Assembly (NCBI GenBank): GCA_964473105.1
Contig: CAYYNQ010000048.1
Span: forward strand, 62,001 to 126,000
Source of the DNA: CAYYNQ01 sp964473105
Lineage (GTDB): Bacteria > Sumerlaeota > Sumerlaeia > MVZB01
Direction: 5' to 3'
DNA: 64,000 bases
Both the position numbers and the translations under genes were made by a program. Of this stretch, positions 9,608-17,316 are shown piece after piece (the stretch's first letter is position 1; the number at the start of each line of letters is the position of its first letter). The notes under the pieces were generated by a model. The model was not told the origin of the DNA. It saw only the letters and a list, made by a program, of their open reading frames with translations, and did no database searches.

Positions 9608-10117
9608 TTACATTCCCGTCTTCCTGACAATCGTCGCACACACATCCTCCGGCGTCAGCCCCGAACACATAATTGTCTCATCAGCATATTTTTTATAAAG
9701 ACCATACCGTTCATCATACAATTCCGAAAAACTCTGGCCGGGATGTTTTGCCAGTCCACGCATGCTGAAATCCGCAACTCTCGACTCCAATTCAGCCAAA
9801 TTGACATCAAGAAATACCACGACAGAATTGGACTTAAGATGCATCATCGCAATTTCACTGTATGCCGCACTGCCGCCTGTGGCAATGACATGGTTTTGCA
9901 AGCTTAATCCGGTCAAGACTTTCTCTTCAATCTTTCGCAGGCCGGCATATCCCTGCTTATCGACAATCTCCTGCAAAGTCTGTTCATGAGAGGATTGGAT
10001 CAGCACATCGGTATCCAGAAATTCACGCGATGTTATTCGTGCCAACATTACGCCCACCGTGCTCTTCCCGGCACCGGGCATCCCTATCAGTACAAGATTG
10101 GCTTGTTCATTCCTCAT
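9608..10117 (-). CDS. aroK: Shikimate kinase
   Basis: A 169-residue P-loop kinase. GMPGAGKST is the Walker A motif, FLDTDVLI carries the shikimate-kinase Asp pair, and ERYGLYKKYAD matches the C-terminal R-x-x-LY-x-x-AD signature. Shikimate kinase phosphorylates shikimate at O3 on the route to chorismate. Two family motifs are altered: FRxxE appears as LRKIE and the GGG loop as GGS, so activity is likely but not certain. The start at 10117 is set by AGGA a few bases upstream; a longer frame would overlap the aquaporin gene. Genes pabA/trpG (39.4 kb) and UbiA elsewhere in the window would use chorismate products. Confidence 0.8.
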   Translation of the reverse strand: MRNEQANLVLIGMPGAGKSTVGVMLARITSREFLDTDVLIQSSHEQTLQEIVDKQGYAGLRKIEEKVLTGLSLQNHVIATGGSAAYSEIAMMHLKSNSVVVFLDVNLAELESRVADFSMRGLAKHPGQSFSELYDERYGLYKKYADETIMCSGLTPEDVCATIVRKTGM

Positions 10118-10178
10118 GATCTTCCTGTAACAGAAATATGCCGCCGAAAAATCGGTCGCACACCCGATCGGTGTCGTC

Positions 10179-10853
10179 TCAGCAAGCACCGTCCCCGATA
10201 CAGCAGTCCCCTCCCTGGCTATAGCGACAGGCCGGACATGCAAGCAATGCCCCCAAAACAGGTGCCGATAAATATATCCATATTGACTCCAAGTTTCCCG
10301 ACATCAGTGCCGGACCCAGTGATCGCGCCGGATTCATCGATGCACCGGTCATCGGACCCCCGAATAATGCATCAATCATCACAGTCCCGCCGACTGCCAC
10401 CCCCGCCATGATGCCCTTCTCCTTATGACCAGTGGAAACATTCAGAATCACGAACATCAGAAGGAATGTGAGTATCAGTTCAATTACGAATCCGTGAAAT
10501 AACCCCACGCTGAGCACTGTAGATCCAAGAGTGAGATGATCCGGAAACAAGAGACGTAAGATTATGCCCGCCACCAATGCACCCGATAACTGACTGGCAA
10601 TATAAGGCAGAACGATACGTTTTTTCAATCGTCCGGAAAATAAAAATCCGAGCGTCACGGCAGGATTAATATGTGCACCGGAAATATTACCCACGGAATA
10701 GATCATCGCCATGACCACCAAGCCAAAAACCATTGATACCCCAACATGCCCAAGTTGGCCGCCATATATATCATTGACGACGAGTGCACTGCAGCCGGAA
10801 AATACCAACGCAAATGTTCCAATCCCCTCAGCAATACATCTGTTTCCTGTCAT
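10179..10853 (-). CDS. Aquaporin / glycerol facilitator (MIP family)
   Basis: A 224-residue integral membrane protein with six hydrophobic helices and both MIP pore motifs: SGAHINPAVT in the first half and TGASMNPARS in the second. MIP channels conduct water, glycerol or small neutral solutes. The last twenty residues are unusually Cys- and Gly-rich (ACPACRYSQGGDCC), unlike typical aquaporin tails, so a late frameshift or a divergent tail is possible. The ATG at 10853 follows GAGAGG at good spacing; ATGs at 10880 and 10898 are also in frame. A shikimate kinase lies 61 bases downstream on the same strand. Confidence 0.9.
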   Translation of the reverse strand: MTGNRCIAEGIGTFALVFSGCSALVVNDIYGGQLGHVGVSMVFGLVVMAMIYSVGNISGAHINPAVTLGFLFSGRLKKRIVLPYIASQLSGALVAGIILRLLFPDHLTLGSTVLSVGLFHGFVIELILTFLLMFVILNVSTGHKEKGIMAGVAVGGTVMIDALFGGPMTGASMNPARSLGPALMSGNLESIWIYLSAPVLGALLACPACRYSQGGDCCIGDGAC

Positions 10854-10904
10854 ATTACCAGCCTCTCTTGAGTTGTTCATGATATGATATGAAATCATAT
10901 CTTA

Positions 10905-11087
10905 TCAGCCATCGATCATAAATTCCAGACTTCCGTTTACACGTCCATACTCTTGCAGGAATATGTCATATGTTGCAGGGACATCTTTCTTTTTATCGAT
11001 GCATGTTGAAACCACAACCACAAAGTGGTAAACCAGAAATCCATAAGAAGACACTCCGGCTACCCCGGATACCGTTGCAGTACACAT
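10905..11087 (-). CDS. Possible 60-residue small membrane protein
   Basis: A short frame whose ATG at 11087 is preceded by AAGGGGGGCGAC, a near-ideal ribosome binding site. The product has one hydrophobic stretch (YGFLVYHFVVVVSTCI, about 15-30) followed by a charged region (DKKKD). Its stop lies 51 bases before the aquaporin start on the same strand, so the two could be cotranscribed. No family is recognised. The ribosome binding site is the main support; without homologues it may be chance. Confidence 0.35.
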   Translation of the reverse strand: MCTATVSGVAGVSSYGFLVYHFVVVVSTCIDKKKDVPATYDIFLQEYGRVNGSLEFMIDG

Positions 11088-11497
11088 GTCGCCCCCCTTG
11101 TTCGATTTTCCTATATTTTCCCACACTGGGCTTGGCCCTAATCTGAATCTTTTTCACGAGAAAATCAGTAAATTCCCATGAACCCGTTAACATAAATCGA
11201 GTCCGTGACCAAGACCAACCTCCCAAATGTTACGTTTCATCATTTGCCCCCTACAGATATGGATTTCGATTTCAGGACCATAATACAAAATCGAGATGAG
11301 ATCACATCTTGGTCCGTATTTAGGATCAATAAAACACTTAGCATGAACTGGTTTAATAGCTTTCAAAACCCGGTCATGACAAGAAAACCAACCAGATTTT
11401 TCAGCGTTAGTGATAGTTTATAGATTTCAAGTACTTTACTATTCATCGTAAAGACTATATTTTGATCCGGACTGCAGACCACAACAAGATAGTAGAA
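11088..11497. other. Intergenic region, divergent promoters expected
   Basis: About 410 bases separate the minus-strand small ORF/aquaporin unit from the plus-strand GH32 gene. It is AT-richer than its neighbours. Short frames on both strands show no coding character. It should hold promoters for both directions, but no clear -35/-10 pair, operator or RNA structure was recognised. Confidence 0.4.
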
Positions 11498-13192
11498 ATG
11501 ATACCGTTAATACAAATCAGATTAGTGTTTTATTCAACCCTGATTGCTCTTGCAATTTACACACTCCCCGTTCACCATGCGATCCCGGCCGACATGGATC
11601 AGGATATAATTGACCAACAAAAAACCCAGGTCGAACAGTTGATCAAAGAAGGTTATCTGAAACGGCTGAGTGAGGATCCACATCGTCCACGCTATCACTA
11701 CCTCCCCACCGAAGGCGACCGGCTCAGGGATAATTTCTGTATTTACTGGAAGGGGTGGTATCACATCTTTTACCTCTACGGACCGACACGTGACTGGTCG
11801 GACTGGCTACACTGGGGGCATGCCCGCAGCCAGGACTTGATCCACTGGGAGGAACTCCCCATTGCCATTACCGCGGGACCGGAGAATTATGACAACATCA
11901 TGGTCATGGCCGGCTGCATCTTCGCTGATAAAACAGGCAAGGTGCACATTTTCTATACCGCCCAGCCCTCGGGAGGTCAGTGCCACGCTGTCGCACTTGA
12001 TGATTCCCTGATCCGATGGGAGAAAAATCCCGATAACCCTGTCGCCCCAATTCTCGACTCCCCCCCCGAAGGGCTTCGAACTTTTTGTCTTGATCCCGAT
12101 ATATGGAAGGACGGCGATACCTGGTACATGCTACTGGCCTCTGCTTTCAAAGGTTCTGGAGCAGCACCCATCATGACCAGTCCCGACCTAAAAACATGGT
12201 CCTATTCCAATATTTTCTTCACAGACAAGCGTTATACTTATTTTGAGGTCCCCTTTTATTTTCGACTGGACGGTAGGGATATTCTTTTCGTCCATGGGGG
12301 ACGTGCGGACACCGGGTGGATCCCCCGTGAATGGAAAGGGAAACCTTTCGAAGGCAGATATATAGACAGCAACAAACCCGACACCGTCCTCACCTGGACA
12401 GGGCATTACCGGATTTCCGCTTATGTGGGCAGTGTCGTTGACCGCGTGTTTCAGCCAGACCGAATCATGGAATTCGATTCAGCCCTCAACATGGGAGGTA
12501 AAACACTGCTGGATGACCGAAAACGACGCATCATTATCGGCTGGGTGCTCGAGGACCGATACGGCGCACCAGCCGAGTCGCAACCCAAACTGAAAACCCT
12601 GCGATGGGTGGGGTTTACCTCACTCCCACGTGTTTTGCACGTTCGCGAAGACAATTGGCTGACCCGTGAACCCGTTGAAGAACTGAAATCACTACGTTAT
12701 GACCATCGGTCAGTTCCAGCAATGGATATCGGGAAATCAGGGCAGGAAGAATTTCGACCCCTCGGGGAGATCAGTGGAGATGCGCTGGAAATCATCGCTC
12801 GGTTCACACCCGAAGGAGCCAATCATTTTGGCCTCGCCGTCCGCATGAGTCCCGATCGGAAGGAGATTACGCGCATCGAGGTCGACCGTGCCCGAAATAA
12901 ACTAGTAATCGATAACACACAGGGAACACAAAACGCCGATCCGGACATACACAAACACCGGATCGAACTTGCATTTCCCGGCGCGTCTGCCGATCATGTC
13001 GAGCTGCGGGTTTTCCTTGATCGCTCGGTGATTGAGGTCTTCGGAAACCGTAATGAGGTCGCGCTGACAGGGCGAACGTATCCAACCCGTACAGATAGCC
13101 AACAGGTAGCGGTGTGGACTAAGGGAGGAGCTGTCCGGTGCGACAGTATAGATGCTTGGAAAATGAAGGATATCACAATCATAAAACGGTAA
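11498..13192 (+). CDS. Glycoside hydrolase family 32 (fructan/sucrose-type), exported
   Basis: A 564-residue protein with an N-terminal hydrophobic signal segment. It is followed by a five-bladed GH32 domain and a C-terminal beta-sandwich (about 395-560; VELRVFLDRSVIEVFGN is diagnostic). GH32 enzymes cleave beta-fructosides. The three catalytic positions are present in altered surroundings. The nucleophile motif WMNDPNG reads RLRDNFC (Asp78), RDP reads LDPDIW (Asp199), and EC reads FEVPFYF (Glu250). The sequence HWGHARSQDLIHWEELP is fully typical. The changes around the nucleophile suggest an altered substrate. The ATG at 11498 was chosen; a TTG 36 bases upstream is possible. It is monocistronic. 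Confidence 0.85.
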   Translation: MIPLIQIRLVFYSTLIALAIYTLPVHHAIPADMDQDIIDQQKTQVEQLIKEGYLKRLSEDPHRPRYHYLPTEGDRLRDNFCIYWKGWYHIFYLYGPTRDWSDWLHWGHARSQDLIHWEELPIAITAGPENYDNIMVMAGCIFADKTGKVHIFYTAQPSGGQCHAVALDDSLIRWEKNPDNPVAPILDSPPEGLRTFCLDPDIWKDGDTWYMLLASAFKGSGAAPIMTSPDLKTWSYSNIFFTDKRYTYFEVPFYFRLDGRDILFVHGGRADTGWIPREWKGKPFEGRYIDSNKPDTVLTWTGHYRISAYVGSVVDRVFQPDRIMEFDSALNMGGKTLLDDRKRRIIIGWVLEDRYGAPAESQPKLKTLRWVGFTSLPRVLHVREDNWLTREPVEELKSLRYDHRSVPAMDIGKSGQEEFRPLGEISGDALEIIARFTPEGANHFGLAVRMSPDRKEITRIEVDRARNKLVIDNTQGTQNADPDIHKHRIELAFPGASADHVELRVFLDRSVIEVFGNRNEVALTGRTYPTRTDSQQVAVWTKGGAVRCDSIDAWKMKDITIIKR

Positions 13193-13288
13193 ATAACCCC
13201 GCCAAAATCATTGCCCTACGTGTCCGTAATCAAAATTACAATCGCCGTCGGCCATGACCACCCTTTTTCCTGAAATCGACCAGGCCGG

Positions 13289-13582
13289 TCATTTTGAAGA
13301 TGCCTTTCCCCCTTCATCCAGACAGACGCGCAGGCTTTCCAACTCCTTCTGCTGTTCGAGCAGTATCGTCATCACCAATGCGTCGAATGGAACCGGACGG
13401 GCGGCATAGGATGCCTCTGCCATGTGGCGCCGCGACAGATTGAACAACCGGTCAAATGCCTGCTGGTCTTTACGACATAGCGCCCGACGAAACGACCTCC
13501 ATTGTGCCATCTCGTTCTCGAGATATATGTTGAAAGTCGGTAACGTACGCCCCACCTGATCACTCTCCTTTCCACTCATCAA
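13289..13582 (-). CDS. Small uncharacterised protein, partner of RecA-like gene
   Basis: A 97-residue soluble helical protein with a well-formed core: NEMAQWRSFRRALCRKDQQ, then SYAARPVPFDALVMTILLEQQKELE. I do not recognise a named family, though it looks conserved rather than random. Its start overlaps the end of the upstream RecA-like gene by 23 bases, so the two are translationally coupled. A role together with that protein is inferred from this overlap alone. Confidence 0.65.
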   Translation of the reverse strand: MMSGKESDQVGRTLPTFNIYLENEMAQWRSFRRALCRKDQQAFDRLFNLSRRHMAEASYAARPVPFDALVMTILLEQQKELESLRVCLDEGGKASSK

Positions 13583-14192
13583 CCTGCTGAAAATTCATTG
13601 TCATGCTTAATATTTCCGGGAGTCTGAATTCCTCTTCCGACAACAATCGGGCTGTCCGCGCAAGGTCACGAACCCAGCAGCTTTCGGGGTCACCCATGAA
13701 TGTGACCAAAAAAGGAATCCGCCGACTGATCCATGTAATGCGCTGCAACACACGCCGGTAAAGATGACAACGCTCATGCAATGCAATATCCTCATCAAGA
13801 AACAGGCGATCGATCCCCAAGACGATAACCAGAAGATCGAGCAACGTTTTATCCCGATTCAATTCGGCTAGCGGTGCCAGCAGCATGTCGGTCGCCTCGG
13901 CCAACTGATGACAGGTGTAAGCCCGGCTGATAAAAACCCGGTCGAGCACTGAACCCGGATCCAGACCCACCGTGCGCGCCAGCCCAGCCAGTCGGCAGGG
14001 ATCGAAAATACTCCCGCCATCGAGACAATATATGTTACGACCCTGACATATCAACGGCATACAATCAGCCAGTAGCCGGCCAGTCTGTCGGCCGGATAAT
14101 CCCAGCGCAACGATCGGCCGATGGTATACGGAATCCGTGGCCGGTTTCCCGAACGATGGGACCCCACCGCCAATATTTTTCTTTATAATCAT
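13560..14192 (-). CDS. RecA/Rad51-like protein of unknown function
   Basis: A 210-residue protein resembling the RecA/Rad51 core in layout. A glycine-containing early strand (IVALGLSGRQTGRLLAD) stands where Walker A would be. It is followed by NIYCLDGGSIFDPCRLAGLAR, VLDRVFISRAYTCHQLAEA and a hydrophobic strand, LDLLVIVLGIDRLFLDED. The segment FISRAYTCHQL is close to the Rad51-like FIARAFNSNHQ strand. A canonical GxxxxGK[ST] is missing, so ATP hydrolysis is doubtful. The downstream 97-residue gene overlaps it. Function unknown; DNA-repair or regulatory roles are only inference from the fold. Confidence 0.6.
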   Translation of the reverse strand: MIIKKNIGGGVPSFGKPATDSVYHRPIVALGLSGRQTGRLLADCMPLICQGRNIYCLDGGSIFDPCRLAGLARTVGLDPGSVLDRVFISRAYTCHQLAEATDMLLAPLAELNRDKTLLDLLVIVLGIDRLFLDEDIALHERCHLYRRVLQRITWISRRIPFLVTFMGDPESCWVRDLARTARLLSEEEFRLPEILSMTMNFQQVDEWKGE

Positions 14193-14665
14193 GATAATAT
14201 ACGGCTTACAAAATAAATGTCGGTTGTCTCCCCCTGCTCACGCAGGGGAGGAAATACTAGGCCGATCCAAGAAATATTGGGATGGCTGCAATACAGGAGT
14301 CATTTCAACTTTACACGGAAATCTTACCCCGATCGCGTGGCTGGGGTCAAGCATAATACGAATAAAATACGAAAGCATGGATAAGCTACGAAGCCACAAG
14401 GAATACAAAGTTTGTGACAACGCAAAGTCACGAATAGTCTCGTGATTCACTATCAAGACATAATCTTGCGAGGCCTTTATGGTTTTGGCCGGGAGCCATT
14501 GCAGGCTTCAACAAAAGACCATGCGAAAAGAACATCCGAAAAGTCAGCAAGCCGCATAGAATGATTTTCTCAGATGATTCTGAAAAATATATATAGGGAA
14601 CGCAGGAAGTCTCTTCACGGCGTTTATGAGAACTGAAACCGCCAACGGCTAAATCTCACGTTTCA
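14193..14665. other. Intergenic stretch containing a hairpin repeat
   Basis: 473 bases without a convincing gene. The plus-strand frame at 14137-14445 has no ribosome binding site and no protein character. The only notable structure is the hairpin at 14221-14256, listed separately. The rest is AT-rich and featureless to the eye. Confidence 0.5.
14221..14256. repeat. Lone CRISPR-repeat-like hairpin (type I-E style)
   Basis: CCCCTGC (14231-14237), a 4-base loop TCAC, and GCAGGGG (14242-14248) form a perfect 7-bp stem that can extend by further pairs with one bulge. Read on the minus strand, the element has a stem around GCGTGAGC and ends in AACCG. Both traits are typical of type I-E CRISPR repeats. 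Only one copy is present; no spaced second repeat and no cas gene was seen. It could be a solitary relic or an unrelated hairpin. Confidence 0.35.
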
Positions 14666-14896
14666 TCAATCCGAAGAAAACCCCTGGCGTTTCTTGCGCA
14701 TCACATTTAGCAAACCCTGTGCATCATGTTTTTCCGTGGATTTTTTGAAATTAATTTTATATAGAGGACACGGAACAACCATGTAGTGCTCCTTTTCTTC
14801 ATGCATGCAATAGTCTGTGTGTGCATCACCCTCTCTGCGATGGTGGAAAATACAATCCCGTAATGCGCAATCCACAACTGTGAGTTTCAGCTTCAT
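14666..14896 (-). CDS. Small Cys/His-rich protein
   Basis: A 76-residue protein with Cys at 10, 15, 30 and 43 and several nearby histidines (VDCALRDCIFHHRREGD, then DYCMHEEKEHYMVVPCPLY). It ends in a Lys/Arg-rich tail. The spacing suggests a small metal-binding knuckle, but no family is recognised. GGAAAAC lies about 8 bases before the ATG. A second tiny Cys-rich protein is encoded 314 bases upstream on the same strand (15210-15374). Confidence 0.55.
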   Translation of the reverse strand: MKLKLTVVDCALRDCIFHHRREGDAHTDYCMHEEKEHYMVVPCPLYKINFKKSTEKHDAQGLLNVMRKKRQGFSSD

Positions 14897-15209
14897 AGAA
14901 AGTTTTCCGTTGATCCTTTCCTCGTAATGAGAAGCCCAAGATCATCATCTCCTTGCCATAAGGTCTTACAGAACAGTTCTTTCGGTCAACACGCCCGGGG
15001 AACGTCGGTTCTCCGCAGCCAGTGCATCAGCAAGGGTGACACTGCATATGCTCTAGTCCAAACGTCGCAAGATCTGGGCTTTTCCTAGTGCCGAGGTGGA
15101 ACTCGCCAATCACACCAACCATAAGCCCAAGGATGCCACAGCCCGGTGGCGGAATCACTGGAACCCCGGGCAGTGCATATTTGCACCGATCAGCCCCCCT
15201 CTTCTGCTG
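14897..15209. other. Intergenic, possibly untranslated RNA or trailing ORF
   Basis: 313 bases. GCCCGG and CCGGGC around 15140-15175 can pair across about 20 bases. On the minus strand the frame of the 54-residue protein stays open past its TGA for about 57 codons, with more cysteines (DRCKYALPG ... HMQCHPC). No start codon with a ribosome binding site was found for that segment. It may be non-coding. Confidence 0.3.
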
Positions 15210-15374
15210 TCAGCGCTGATTATAATCGGGACATTTGCGAGCATTGGGCCGTTCAGGACGTTTGCAGGCATTACCGTGGTCATACCTGCAGGTGTCGCAG
15301 AGGAACTCACTCCCGCCCGAAGCCTGATGCAGGAAGTTGCGGAACCGCATGACTAACCGAGTGAAGCGATTCAT
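15210..15374 (-). CDS. 54-residue Cys-rich protein
   Basis: ATG at 15374, TGA at 15210-15212. The C-terminal half has CDTCRYDHGNACKRPE followed by RPNARKCPDY, giving Cys at 26, 29, 37 and 48. The regular CxxC-x7-C-x10-C pattern looks like a real small metal-binding or disulfide module rather than a chance frame. The ribosome binding site is weak; an internal ATG at 15350 would give a 46-residue form. The family is not known to me. Together with the 76-residue protein downstream it makes a pair of tiny Cys-rich proteins. Confidence 0.5.
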   Translation of the reverse strand: MNRFTRLVMRFRNFLHQASGGSEFLCDTCRYDHGNACKRPERPNARKCPDYNQR

Positions 15375-15421
15375 AATGCCAATCGGGATCCCCGGTCATC
15401 CACCACTAGACAAAGAAGCAT

Positions 15422-15889
15422 TTAAATCGATCCTTCCTCAAAATTAGTGATGTCGTCATCCGTGCCCATTTTCTTGTCGGGCCCGGATGAAATCAGGTCG
15501 AAGTCCATGCCATTGTCAGAGGGGTATTTGTAATTGAATGGTTCTCCCCACGAATCCCGTGGCAGTTTGTCCATGTAACGACTCGGCCATTCATTTTCGC
15601 TCAATCCGCTTGGTCGTTTGATCAGGGCATCGAGTCCCTCGGAGGAGGTAGGAAACCGCCCGGCATGGATTTCATATTCCTGCAGGGCCATCTTAACGGC
15701 ATTCATTTGGAGACGCGTCGTATCCTTCTTGGCTTTTTGGCTCTTGCCGACTAGGCGTGGGCCGACAACGGCAGCCAGAGTCATAATGATCACGATCACC
15801 AGTATGATCTCGATCATGGTGAATGCCTGTCGCCTTCTAATCCTCACATATCTGTAAATATTTGGGTTATATTTTTTCATGGTATCCAT
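15422..15889 (-). CDS. Type II secretion major pseudopilin GspG-like protein
   Basis: A 155-residue prepilin. A basic 22-residue leader ends RRRQA, with cleavage expected before FTMIE, so the residue before the cut is Ala rather than the usual Gly; the mature Glu5 is kept. A hydrophobic helix follows (IILVIVIIMTLAAVVGPRLV). The C-terminal domain has the GspG signature: GRFPTSSEGLDAL, DSWGEPFNYKYP and the Asp-rich calcium loop SSGPDKKMGTDDDI. GspG forms the pseudopilus of type II secretion. No other gsp gene is nearby, so it may serve a system encoded elsewhere. The start is the ATG at 15889, with 15880 also possible. Confidence 0.85.
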   Translation of the reverse strand: MDTMKKYNPNIYRYVRIRRRQAFTMIEIILVIVIIMTLAAVVGPRLVGKSQKAKKDTTRLQMNAVKMALQEYEIHAGRFPTSSEGLDALIKRPSGLSENEWPSRYMDKLPRDSWGEPFNYKYPSDNGMDFDLISSGPDKKMGTDDDITNFEEGSI

Positions 15890-16275
15890 AATCCTGTTCT
15901 CATTCAAACTGTTTCGGCGTTCATTCGTCCGGTTGCATGCGTGCCAGTAAACACGGTTGCTCATTCTATAAATTCTCCGTGTGGTTGCCAAACCAAAACT
16001 GACTCTGGATGAAAAGCAAATATACCATTATGGTCCTCCAACTTGCACATAAACATGATCGTGACAGTCAACCTGACGGATATCCCAGACCGATTAACGA
16101 ATTCGTCATCAACCCAGGGATTTCGCTATCGAAAATTCGTTGGTAATGCATTGTGAAGGGACAATCTAGGATGCCACACTTGTCTATTTTAACTGGTTAA
16201 TCACCTGCCAGACAGTTAATGATGAGAATCGGGATATTCAGAGGACAAATACGTATCGTTAACCAGGTACTCCCC

Positions 16276-17220
16276 ATGACTAAATCGATAAAGGCCCTCG
16301 TAAAACAACTCCCGCTAATCCGACGATTGGTTGTGGAACGCGATCGCCTGATATCAGAGACAGATAGCCTGCGATCGGAACTGGATGTTTACAAAACTTG
16401 GGTCCCTCCCGGACATTACTATTCTCCGCTGAATACAAAGGAATCGATCAAGCCCCGGGAGGAACGAATCTATGGCTCACTCCCACAATCCCTGACCGGG
16501 ATGGATCTGGATGAATCAGGTCAACTGGAGATCCTAGGGATTCTTGAAGGTTTTTATCCCGATCTACCTTGGGATCCATGCCCGAAGGAGGGATTGAGAT
16601 ACGCCTTTGACAATATCAATTATTCCTGGTTCGATGCGATCACTTTATTTGGCATGCTGCGTCACCGAAAACCCAAACGTATCATTGAGGTGGGATCCGG
16701 TTACTCATCCTGTGCAATGCTGGACATCGACGAGTTGTTCCTTGAAAGATCCACTGATTTCACGTTCATCGACCCAAACCCCGGACTACTGCATTCGCTC
16801 TCCCGGCATGGTGATCTTGAACGCTGCCGAGTAATCACGGAAATGGTTCAGGACGTGGACTTCCGTGTCTTCGAAACACTTCAAGCAGGGGATTTCCTGT
16901 TCATCGATTCGTCACACGTTGCAAAAGTGGGCAGCGATGTCTGCCATATCCTGTTTGAGATAATGCCACGATTGGCCAATGGGGTCATGATCCACTTCCA
17001 TGACGTGTATTACCCTTTTGAGTATATCAAAGAGATCGTCTATTGGGGTATATCCTGGAACGAAACATATATGCTTCGGGCATTCCTGCTACATAACAAC
17101 CTCTTCAAAATCAGGTTCATGAACACTTTCATAGCGAAATTTCACCATGAACGGCTGCAACGGACAATGCCCATGGCTTTGAACAACACCGGCGGGAGCC
17201 TGTATATCGAGAAAATATAA
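16276..17220 (+). CDS. Class I SAM-dependent methyltransferase (family 24-like)
   Basis: A 314-residue protein with a short coiled N-terminal helix (about 8-42, VVERDRLISETDSLRSELD), then a Rossmann methyltransferase domain. Motif I is RIIEVGSGYSSC. Later landmarks are FTFIDPNP, DFLFIDSSHVAKVGSDV and MIHFHDVYYPFEY, which match the class I family that modifies sugars or glycans in exopolysaccharide clusters. The start at 16276 follows AGGT; an ATG 57 bases earlier is in frame. It lies next to a convergent membrane glycosyltransferase, so a surface-glycan role is plausible but unproven. Confidence 0.75.
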   Translation: MTKSIKALVKQLPLIRRLVVERDRLISETDSLRSELDVYKTWVPPGHYYSPLNTKESIKPREERIYGSLPQSLTGMDLDESGQLEILGILEGFYPDLPWDPCPKEGLRYAFDNINYSWFDAITLFGMLRHRKPKRIIEVGSGYSSCAMLDIDELFLERSTDFTFIDPNPGLLHSLSRHGDLERCRVITEMVQDVDFRVFETLQAGDFLFIDSSHVAKVGSDVCHILFEIMPRLANGVMIHFHDVYYPFEYIKEIVYWGISWNETYMLRAFLLHNNLFKIRFMNTFIAKFHHERLQRTMPMALNNTGGSLYIEKI

Positions 17221-17316
17221 AACTCCCCTGCGGACCCGATATCTTCCACACAAAGACAACCATTAAACTTCCTTGTGCCTCGCATGTGATTTGCCACCAT
17301 CGCGGTCAAGATTTTG

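Noticed and set aside
9608..10243. Longer shikimate kinase frame starting at 10243
   Set aside because: The extension overlaps the aquaporin gene and lacks conservation; the ATG at 10117 has the good ribosome binding site.
15140..15175. tRNA-like GCCCGG ... GGCGGAAT ... CCGGGC segment
   Set aside because: The first bases resemble a tRNA-Leu acceptor/D-arm, but no anticodon arm, T-loop or total length of about 85 bases follows.
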